Position numbers and translations under genes: made by a program. A stretch of 64,000 nucleotides of DNA, taken from assembly GCA_958496175.1 (NCBI GenBank), contig OY292276.1:61827080-61891079 (forward strand). The letters run 5' to 3'. The notes under the pieces are model-generated. The model was not told the origin of the DNA, did no database searches, and saw only the letters and a list, made by a program, of their open reading frames with translations. This stretch comes from Sisyra terminalis. Lineage: Eukaryota; Arthropoda; Insecta; Neuroptera; Sisyridae. Of this stretch, positions 49,601 through 61,600 are shown one piece after another. How positions within the stretch are numbered: the first letter of the stretch is position 1; every line of letters starts with the position of its first letter.

Positions 49601-52600
49601 TTGACAACGATCGTTTTTTGACGACTGTTTCGAGAGGGAAAAAAAAATTTTTTGTATTTGGACGATTGCTTTTTTCGTGGACTTTGAAATCATATTGAAA
49701 AAAAAAAGAATACCGGTTTCGAAGTTCACTAGGCGGCCATAAATCATAGCGGTGCTTCAAACTGGATGGAAAATCGTACCGAATTTGGGATTTGAAAGTT
49801 GGAAAATTTGACTTTTTTTTTGTCGACCACGTGGTAAATTGGTGTTTGATAGGTTAGAGGGGATTTGCTTCGCCTTGCCTTGCTATGACTATATTTGCCG
49901 ATTCATCACCGATGACTTCTACGATTTTCACCGGCTATATACCTTCCGGATGGGGCAGTTCTTCCGCGTCGCGATGCGACTTCAATAAAAATTGTTAATT
50001 ACAAATTAATTGGAAAACATTTCGGTAATTTCCCCCGCTTACATAATCCGTCATTAATTTTCGACAATCGAAAGAAATTTGAGAGAGAAATCACCAGGTC
50101 GGTCGTGGCGGAAAATCTATGAGAAAAATTTGCAATGAACTTGTCAAGATTTATTGGCGGCAGTGTGCGGCAAATAACTCAACATTTTTCTAATCGACCT
50201 GAACTTTAAAACAAAACCGGAATTCCATCGACGATTTCTACGGAAAAACTACGTTTCATTATCATTCCTTGACTTGTTCGCAAATGTCTTCCGCGCCAAT
50301 CTGCCGACCACAATTTTCCCAACGGAATTACGCAATCTAATGTCACGATTTGCCGTAAAACTCTGGCAATTTTGGTACCTACAAATTAAATTTATGCGCC
50401 ATAAAAGAGGCAAAATTTCACATTGGAATTATCGTAAGAATAATTACATATACATATATAAATCGTAAGAGGAATCATTAATGTTGCAGTGAAGTCATCA
50501 GAAACTCGTTTTCAGTTTCTTGGCCGCCGGTTTGGATGACTTCTCTCGACGCATTTGGATGGCGAAAAAAGACGGCGATCAAATCACACGCCGATGATTG
50601 ATCTTCCGCTTCCCAATCGTTAGATCTAATCATTAAGAAGTTTGGACTTGAAAACGATTTCCTTATCTCTTTAATTTTTAATCAATCATCTTTAACGATT
50701 TTACTTCATCAAGCTTCATCGAATTAATTCGTATCAGCTGTCGTTAATAACTCACCACATTGAAGTCTCAGAATCTAAAAAATACATATGTATAATAGGT
50801 GAACTTATATTTTAATCAATCTATATAATATGTTTGTCTATACCAGGGTTCCCCAGGTCGTTTAACATGGGCTCGTCATTATTAATTATATGCAATATTA
50901 AGTCATCCTTACATTGCATCATCATGTTTTTCCCAATTTAGACTTTCCCTTTATATTTTGTCCCTTTTTTGACAGTTGATGTGGAATCTTCTCTCATACT
51001 TGCTCCTCTCCGATTTCATCATCTCCGCCACCCTGGATGACGTAATATGTGGATAACCCATTCAACTTCCAATTATAATTGTGAGCAGGATCCTAAAATA
51101 TTCCCTTTATTATTAATATGTTGGAAACCTCTGATCTATGGTTGCCTATACGGATATAATCTTCTTATCTTATCTTATATTATATATTATATATATTATT
51201 ATAAAGAGGAAAGATTTGATTGTTTGTTTGCTTTGAATAGGCTCCGAAACTACTTGACCGATTTGAAAATTTTTTTCACTGTTGGGAAGCTACACTATTT
51301 CCGGTGAACATAGGCTATATTCAATTTTCAAAAAAATTATGAATCCATACTAAAACTCCAATAATGTGTGAAAAAAATTACCAAAAAACATTTTTACATC
51401 GCGTGCGCTGGTGATTTAACTAAAGAACGGAACAACCGAATTTAATGAAACTTTATACTAAGATACAACACAATTACCCACACACGTTAGGCTGCTTATC
51501 GTTCCTTAAAAATAATAAGGGAATGTACCCCCTACGTAAAAACTGAGGGATGAAAAAAACATTTTTTTTTAGATAGGCAAGTTATATATCATTGGAAAGG
51601 TATTTAAAAGTTAAAAAATGATCTGTATTAATATTTTTAGTTGAACAAATAAAAAGCACAGTAATTTAATTTAAAGTACATAAAATTGCCTTTTTGAAAT
51701 ATAAATGTTTTTATAGATAATAATCTGACAGTAAACTTTTTTTTACAAAGTTGTTGTAAATAGATCCTTAGGGTTGCTCAGTAAGGAAATATTAACGAAA
51801 AAAATGTAATAGTAATAATAATAATAATAGTAATAAAGCTTAAAGTAAATACGTTTTTAAAACCATGCATATATAAAATAATGTATTTATATACTCCCTC
51901 TGACTGATGAAATTTTAATTTTCGGTGTATTCCTTATAGGAAGTAGGCATGTGATAAGATTTTTTTTTTGAAAATTCCTACCCTAACAGACAAGGGTGGA
52001 TTCAGGATTTTTTTCTTTGGGGGGGGGCAATATCTTTTATTTGCAAGTGCGTGAAAGGGATCACGAAAAAAATTCGCAATTCCAGCCAGAAATCATCATA
52101 ATGATAAATAATAAATAATCATATCATCATAATGATAAAAGAAATTTAAAATCCTCTTCCAGAGCAAAAGGCATACGCCAAATCGTGTATGGTGAACTCT
52201 GGACTATCCAATATGGTTTAATTATATAGTTGAAATTCAGATATTTCAATAAGAAGTTTAAAGATACATAATGGTTATACATGATTATGGAAGAACTGGG
52301 TTTCGTGCCATTATAGAAATTTCAATTTCGCGGTTGTGTTGTACAGTGCAATAGTGTAATAGTTTTTGGAAAAAGGTTCATTCGGGAATCGAAAAAGGGA
52401 GATGGGGTTATTTTGACGCGAGTATTTTGATAACTTTCGACTTTTTTTAGTCATAATTAAGACCGAATTTATTGAACTTGGCGATATTTTTTATTTGATG
52501 TATGATGTAGTATCATTATATTTTTCGTAAAAGAAATAAGAAATATAAAATACGTTACGCAGACGAAGTCGCGGGGATCAGCAATAATCCAATAAGATAA

Positions 52601-55600
52601 ATTATAGTTTTTAAATTACCTAAATCCAGCATCGTCACTTATTCATGGTACAAGTTTTATCCATGCTTCTCTGTCCTCTACTGGTTTTCACTACTTCTAT
52701 ATTTATCAAGTCTTTGATTTGGTCTATGACTTTAACAGTAGACCTAATAGTAGTCCCGATCACGTATATTTAGTTTCCTGCGTATGGAAATGTTTATTTT
52801 GTGGGACGTTTAAGAAATCCTCAACATTCTGCATTACCATATAATTTCAAAGGTTTCAATTCTTTTGTGGTTTAGTGTCCAATCTTTTTTGTCATCCCAA
52901 TCTTTATTTCTGGTCTGGAGTCTCCCTAGTTGGTTATTTTTGCGCTATGATAGATAATAGTATCACTGATTTTTAAAGTTAGAATTTTCCAATTTTCATT
53001 TGTGATAGAGAACCTTTTTAATAATCCATTCTCCTGAAAGAATTATGGAATGAATTCATCCTTGTCTGACGCCGTTTCCCACACTGAAACAATAATTTCA
53101 ATAATTACAATTTTTTCCAATCAAATAATTGAGAAATTTTATGCGGTTTTTTCTTCGTTTCGAATTCTTTTAGCGAATTATCCGCAACTTTAATTAATTC
53201 AAAGAGGAAACCAAAAAAAAAAATGAGTTGGTAAGAGGCCTAAAAGAGGCTCTTCAATCAATGACTTTGTATAATACTGATAATATTATACAATTTGCCA
53301 AAAAATAATGATGAAATAAATCATAAAAAAAAAATTAAAGAAATCGAAAGAATAAAAAATTAGATGTCGCAATCGATTTGAGGAAGTTGATTTGAAGATT
53401 TTACGACACTTGACGAACGGAAAAAATTTTCAGGCATATTTTTTATTTCTACTTATTTGTGGTCGAAATAAAATCTTCGTACGAAAAAATCGTTGGGAAA
53501 AGGAAACCAATTTGACATTCTAAAAATGATATAGGCACTTGTCTATACATACGTTTATAATAATTAAAGCCGCAGGGGCTCATTTGAGCCAAAAGTCAAA
53601 TCGCTAGAAACTCAGTTGGAGATCATCTCTCGTCGTTAGGAGGATGGAAAATCAAGCGAAAATACGGCGTGAAATTAGTGAAAACAATTACCAAATTGAT
53701 TTGTGTAGGCGTTTTAGGTCCACTAAAATTTATTATTATCTGTGAAGTAAAAGTATGAAATTGAAAAAGAAAAAAAAAATGGCCTTAATAAATTCACATT
53801 TTTCGTTTTGGTACAAAAAACCGATGATGAATTGTAATAAATTTTCAATCTAATGAGTTATGCACACATGTCAGAGGCATTAGCATCTGAATGATCTGTG
53901 AACAATAAACGATTTACGATGATCCATGAATCATCTTTACTGGCCACAAAATCATTTATCTATTTATTCTTCAATATGAATTTAATTATTTTCTATTTAC
54001 ATTTATGTCATATCATACCTGTGAAAGACCAATTTAATCTTATTAGCATTTTATTTTTATTAATTTTATTTTATTTTTAGGTTTAAAGATGAATTTTCCC
54101 TCTTCACCTGTTGAGTAGAAAATGAAATGATTGAAGCTGTATGAAGAATGATCCAAAAAGTAATGATAAATATTTTTGCGATTCTTAAAAAAACTAATTA
54201 AAACTCTGGATTTACTGAAACGGGAAATGGATAAGAATCTAGATCATCTGGCAGGAAAACAGAAGTAAAAAAAATCTAAAATTTTCTCTACATATTCTAT
54301 AGTTGCAAGTTTAAGTATTGAATTTAAATGGGAAAGAGCATCCACCAAAAATCGAGGATGGTTTTTATATAAGTTTCAAAAATCGATGAATTAATCATGC
54401 AACTAAAGGGAATTTTTCATCCCTATTAAAAAAAGGCATTTTGAAATCATTATAGGGTCAATCTATTTAAAATTTTATTTCCAGTGACTGGAATAAGTTG
54501 CTATTACAGATATGTCCTTATAAGTTCTAATCAAATTAGTTGCTTTGTTATTTTAAAGCAGAAATATTTTATTTGTTATTGAATATAATGATGTAAATAT
54601 CATTACAAACTAATTAACAAATTCTACCCTAAAGACTAATAGCATTTTTTTGAAATTCTCTACTATATTACTCTAAATATAGTAAAGTCTTAGTCATAGT
54701 TAAAATAAGTTTTTTTCCGCTGACTTTGAACAGTTATACTGTGTCCACAATATATTGAATATATTGCGGTCCAATTTATGTAGTATAATCTGATATAATA
54801 ATATATAAAAATCATACCATATCCATAAATTTGAACAAAAATATTTCGTGACGTATTGCCCAGATACGTATTTCGATTGCCAAGCAATCTTCCTCAGTGG
54901 TCATGTAATACACCTATCGCCCGATTTGCACTGAAGATAGGTTCCAGACAAATCCGTGTAAAATGAAATCTTTGTTTTTCCTATATAAAACCGTGTAAAA
55001 CGAAAAAAACTGCGCAATTAAGTCATTTATTCAAATGGAAATTCAAGAGTAAAACATATCCAGAAACTTTAAACTAGGTATAGTTTGTCCAAAAAATGAC
55101 GTGATGTAGTGAACTTATTCTAAAAATAGAAACGAAATTTTTTTTTCAAAAAGTAACTGCTGAAACTTAACAAATTCAGGTATGTTCGTAATTTATTCGC
55201 CATCACTTTGAGGAACTATCGGAAAGGGGAATCCCTTGTTATTGTAATCAGTGTTGCCAAATGAAAGAAACTCAAAAATAATTTCAACATATGTATTGTG
55301 GATATGATTATGTAATCAAAAATACATTTTTTAGAAATTTTTCGAATTTCATTAGTTTATGAACCGTGTAAAAGCGAAATCGTGTAAAACGAGTATCGCG
55401 TAAATCGGGGGATAGGTGTAGTTTGGATCACTCCGTAACTGCTTTGTGATGGTTCACGTGTGAATCATCACAAATGATTGTGCAATCGAAATACGTATTT
55501 GGGCAATACGTCACAAATATTTTTGTTTGAAGTTCTGTTCAAATTTATTATTATTATTATATCAAATTATACTACATAAATTGGACTGCAATATATTCTA

Positions 55601-58600
55601 TATATTGTATACATTAGTCATAGTTGTTTTTGTGAGATATTTCTACTTATATAAAGAACATTCTGTGAAATTTTTACTTATTTACATTCGATCCTTTTTA
55701 AGATATTGACTTTAGAAGAAAATTGACGTTTTTTGGTTTTCGGCCATTTATGTAAGGCTCTAGAAAGAAAAGGAGTGTATTCTCAGAGTTAAAACAAAAT
55801 ATCATTAGTGAATCTCTATTCCTTTATAAAATTTGTTGTCGTAAAAAGTAACAATTTTAAGATTTTTTTCAATGTTTTTGCAAAAAAAATATGGACTAAT
55901 TTTGTTTCATAGTAGGAAAATTTAAAGCATATATACATAGTTTATTCTATTTTGAATGCACTGGTTTTTGAATTATTCTGATATCTTTAAAAATAGCTTG
56001 ACAATTAAATTTTCCGCAGACCATCTTTTTCATTAAAATTTGCCCAACCTATAAGGTCCTATCCAACCTTTAAGGACTGTCTACCTATAAAACATTTTTT
56101 TTAAAATGTCTTTAATAATATTAAACGACTATAAATGGCTTTCATGGGTTTTTGGCTCATTTAAAATGCCTTTTTTTCAATAGGGATGTTCCATTATGCC
56201 ATACAGTAATGATTTAATTTTTCTCTCAATAACTCCTTATTTATTTCCCTTGCTTACTAAGCCACTTAAGGATAAAAAATTTGAAATTACTGTAACATTG
56301 TATAAAATTTTCTTGATTATCATTACTTTTGGATCATTCCTCGTATCTTTACCAAAAAAAAAAGTTTCATATTCATTTCATTGATTTGAGCACTGAATTT
56401 GAAATCTTCAATATATTTTCGTTAGATTTTCTTCATCAATTAATAGTTTTCCCATCTTTTTATTCATATTTCTAAAAAAAAAAATGTGTTAGTATTAGAT
56501 TTTCTTTTCATAAGTATGCTCTTTCTCTAGCTTAAAGTTTTTTTAAACTATTCCTGTGAAAAAAAACGAGCTTAAAACTTTTTATGAATGATAGAAAAAT
56601 CAATAAGCATTTGGTGGAAAAAGACCATAATAACCATCATATTATGAAGTTTGTTCTCTTTAAAGTTACCAAATTTATAGTTGATAGTGATAATAGTAAC
56701 TTCAACTACCAATAACGCAATTAAATAAAAATTATGAAAAGATTGTAAAAAGCACTGCCTTTTCCAAATTTCTCCTATGCTTCGGAGACTTGCATCATTT
56801 GTGCAACTGATCGATGACAAATTAATGTCTTCGAAATGTAAGTTTAGAAAAAAAATATACTACAATACTACATAGGCAACCAGAAGAACAAATGTTCTAG
56901 CCAGTCCAAAAATTCTTTTCCTATGTACGGACGAATCCTCGGGTTTTTCGAACATATCGGGTTCTACAGTACCATAGTAAAAGCTAATGCTACAGAGATG
57001 ACTTGAAGAGAAAAGTCCAGTGAATCTTAAGAAATTTAGAGCATCCAAGTCACAGTTAGTTTTACGAAGAAGAAAGTGATTTCAAATCTTTTATACATTC
57101 AATATTTGTCCTTTTCTCCCAAATACTTATTGATTTTTCTGTCACTTAAAAAACGGCTTCAAAAGCCTCTTTCAAGTCGTCCTTTGTAACATGGTATACG
57201 CTGAAAATTGCTGGTACTGACAAATTTCATTATAATATTTTTTTCCTTAAAAAAAATGTAAATTATTAGTCAGCCAAAGAAAGCGAATTGAAGACTTTCG
57301 TGAATTCATAAATATTACACAAAAAGAGACACACGAGAGCATTAATATTTGATTAAAAATCCGAAGGCCTCTCTATCAATTTCATTCCGCATTGCCTCTG
57401 GTCGTTTTACTAAATTTAAATATTTAAAAATAAGTGAAGATATTTTACAAATGTAAATATTTTCTTGTTTCAACAAATACACTTTTAAAATCTTTAAAAT
57501 TAGGCTCCATAGAAAGTGCTGCGGGAGCCCCACCCTGCACTTTATGCTAAATACTCACTTGAGACTTGTAAAGTCTCTCATTCATTGCTCACTGATGTCT
57601 CATAGTAATATTGCTTGTAGCCAATTTTCCTCATAGCTTACAAATTTGTTTTTCGCGATAAATTCTCAAGATGTTTTTTTTTCTTCTGTAAATTAGAGCA
57701 TAAGTTTTCTTTTTTGCCTTCTTGTGCTTATCTATTAGTAATTTATAGTCTTTCATGTGAAAGAGTTTCTTCGAGTCGTGCCGATGTGATTTATTGATTT
57801 GGTGAATTGATCATTTGAGGATTTCAAATCGATGATTTGACCACGATTTCCATGAGACTCTTGAATTCGGTTCATTTCTTTGTCTAAAATAAAAGAAAAA
57901 ATTATACACTCTCTCTCTAGGTCAATTCAAGTGAAAGAATTTCGGACTGACAAACCTCCAAGTCTCTTCCTCACTGTTGATCTCGTTTTTGTCCTCTAGA
58001 TCGAACCAAATACAAAAAAAAAATTGGTGTGTCTTTGGAGGTGGACCGCAATGGTAGTAGTTGGTAGTAGTAGTAGTGGACGACTCTTGAACGACCTGTA
58101 ACTGTTATTACTCATTATTATATTATATTCTATGAAGGAAAGTGAAAGTGAGAAAGTTATTACTGTTATACATGTCTACGTTTCAATCTAAACATATCAA
58201 CTCATATATACATACGAGGCAAAACGAGGCGAACCACTAAAAGCAAAAAAAAACACACGCACACATATACACCGACCAATGTTAACACACATATTAATTT
58301 GTTAAAAAAATATGTCAATTGAAATTTGAGGGTTTGGTTCGCAGTTCGCACAACTTTCAGTATGTACCAATAGCTCATTGTACATTTATAATGTTGAGCA
58401 AACGATTATTATATAACATGATAATATATCCCGCATTCACGTCCAATTAATAATGCTAACGATTTGATTATGATTTGAATAATTTGCTACCAATTTAATA
58501 CCTAAGTAATATGGCATGCTCTCGACTTAATTGGTGTACAACAAAGTCTTTCCATTCGGCTAACGGATTTTATTTGGAAATTTTGAAATTTGAGACGTTC

Positions 58601-61600
58601 AACGATGAAATTCAAGATGTGCTCTTCAATATGTACATTAACTATATAAATATTACATTCTGGAATTCCCCACAAAGGTCACGAGACAAATGGGCAATGT
58701 AAGTTTGAAATTTGTCCCGTTAACAATGTGATAACGGTGATGTAATCGCGATGATAATTATAAGGTTCATTTCTTGAGATTTGTTTTATTTGCCAAAACT
58801 TATGTCCAAGTATTTACTCGTCCAAAAGAATATCCATCCTTTTACTCGTTTCCAACATTTAAATCTGTTTCTAAAATAGTAAAAGAAACTTTAAACAGTG
58901 TTCCAAATCAAAATCGTGAAAACCAATTGCATCGCAATTATAAATCGACAAACAAAGAAAATGCATTTAAACGATTTATTTATAGTTTACATTTTGATCT
59001 AAAATCAAATTCTGATAACCGATTTGATTCGACACTTTCACTCGAAATCCTCCTGGAGGTCGTCTGGAGAGTTCATAAAAGATATAAGTACGGAGGTCGT
59101 CGTGAGCCATTAAAATATTTAAAAAAATAAAAAAATAGTTGACATTTTCGAAATCCCTTGTGCTCGCGAACCATTGCATTTGATTTTAATTCCGACTACA
59201 ATTTTTTGGTCTTTTGAGGATTGCGAAAGTATAAAAGACGATGGCTTAAAGATTTTCTAATCGGAGCTAACAAGGCGTGAACGTTTCCGGAATTGACTAC
59301 GGTATTATAGGTAGGTAAACGCGCGGGACTCGGTTGAGATTTCAAATCTTTGGAATTGCAACTTGTTTGATTTAATTGAAATAATTGCAATCAATAATAA
59401 CAATAATATAAATAATCGTTTTTGCATTTTCTGTACGTTTATAAAATCGAAAAAATCAGAGTTCAAACGCTAAAAGTAACGTTTTTGCTGTATGCAAATT
59501 GGCGTTAAATTACACACATACCACACTTTATATAAGATTCGTTATCTCAGAGATTTAATTTTAGAAATTTCCCATATTAAGTGAATAATTTGAAATTTCT
59601 GGATTCTTGGAATGAGCCCAAACTCTTAAAGGATTGGGTTTTTTTCTTTTTTTTGATTTCTTCACTTCTTTAATTGGTACATTATCTGCAATCGAGGATA
59701 AAATATGAAATTATTTAATCAAATTGTATAAAGAAAGTGTGCAGAGACCTTGAATTTAACTACTTACAAATAAAGATTTCGTAATGCCGACATTCTACAA
59801 GTATTAGAGTATCATTTTAACGGTAAAAATGTTGTAAGATGAACCATTGTCGTTTAAGGGTCGTTAATCATAATGCACCATTATCTTTGATACCTTGGAA
59901 TAAAAATTTTCATTACTGAATCGCTTCATGCTAAAAGAATCTCGGACATACTTAATGATAGTCATGAAAAATTTTTAAATATTTTAAGATATAAGAGACT
60001 TAATCTTGTTCCTAAAGCTTATAACCATTTAAATACCCCTTCATCCCGGGACAATTTCAAAAGATTCAATGATTAATAATGAATAAAATGATTGAAATAA
60101 ATTTGCAAATAGAATATGGTAAAGATCTAAATTTGATGGAAGTCTTAAGTTTAAAAGACGTTAATCAACGTGTATTTTCCTGAATATATAAATGTTGCCC
60201 TATTCAAGACTAAATAGCCCCTAAACTAATTTATATTTAGATTCAACATTAAATATACTTAAAGGAATTATATCGTTTTTGGATAGTAACTGAATATTGA
60301 CTACTAAAACATGTTTTACCATTAAATATTTTTTGTAGTTTATAAAAATTTTAAGATGTGGGGTAAAATGAAACTCTATGAACATGAAAATTCTATGGTG
60401 TAACATTCATTAATGTTGAGTAGTGTAAATAAAGCACATTTTCATCCAAAATTTTTATCGATATTAATAAGGGTTGCAGACTTATAAGTAATAACCGCAG
60501 CAATCTTTTAATTTTTCATCTTCTTGCATTTTTTCTTTCCCCTAAAAACCCAAAGATTGTAAATCATTGAAAAATGAAAGAATATCCAAATACCAGTGTT
60601 GGGCCTAAAAATAAGGGAGCCCCAAATGAAATTTATGAGAGAACCTTTTTATTTCCTTAAATAATTCATATTATTTGATGTCTATGGATTTTCGTGGTTG
60701 GTCATCATAGCGGGTCCAAGGTGACTTCCTGGACCTCGTGCTTTTATCGCCTTTGATATCAAATTTAAATCTGCAGATAATTCCCGCATTTCTTTAATTA
60801 TCATTGCGGGTGTTCTGTTATCATTGGATTAAATTTTACGGGAATCCTTTGAATTATAAGTTCAGGGTTCAATGTTCCATTTTATTATTGCAACCTAAAA
60901 TTATGAAGAATTAGTCAAGAGAATGGTGAGAAAGAATAAATCAATAGTAAATAATTTAAATATTAAGCAAAAAGTCGTTTTTCTTAACTATTACATTTTT
61001 TTACAGAAGTTTTTCCACCAAAATAGTTTAAAGTACAAACGTGGTGGCCGCGTGCTCAGCCATGGCTACTTTTTCAACCCGGAAATGCTCACAGCGATTT
61101 TTTGTTATTAATTTATAACTAAAATTATTATTGGCCAAAATTTTATACCTATTGTTTAAATATATGAGATGCCAACATAAAATTAACATACCAACTGATA
61201 AGCTCGTTGCTTGATTTTGATCTAATATATTATTGGAAGAGAAATATGTTTTCAATAATTAGCCGAATTTTAATTAAAATGTAAAAGTGATAAAATATTT
61301 TTGAATTGTAATTATTGCTCAAAAAGCAAATTATTATGATATTGTTTAATAAGTTTTATGTTGGTATCATATTTTTAAGTTGGCAGTTCAAATTTTTTAA
61401 ACAATTAGCTTTAAAGTTTTAGCCAATCAAATTTTTAGTTGTAAATAATAATCAAAGATTGCTTTGAACATGTTCGAATTGAAGAAGTTGAAATGGCTGA
61501 TCAAGCGACAACCACGTTGTCTTAACTTATTTTCAATGTAAAACTTTGGTAAGATTCTTAAGAATTATATTATAAAGTACATTTTGCTTAATAATTAACT

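Noticed and set aside
57342..57540. Minus-strand frames near 57.4 kb resembling exon ends (GGAPAALSMEPNF in one frame)
   Set aside because: Competing frames, no clear splice pair, and no link to the receptor-like pseudogene next to it.
61028..61111. GC-richer patch with protein-like strings on both strands
   Set aside because: Too short, no splice signals, no recognised family.
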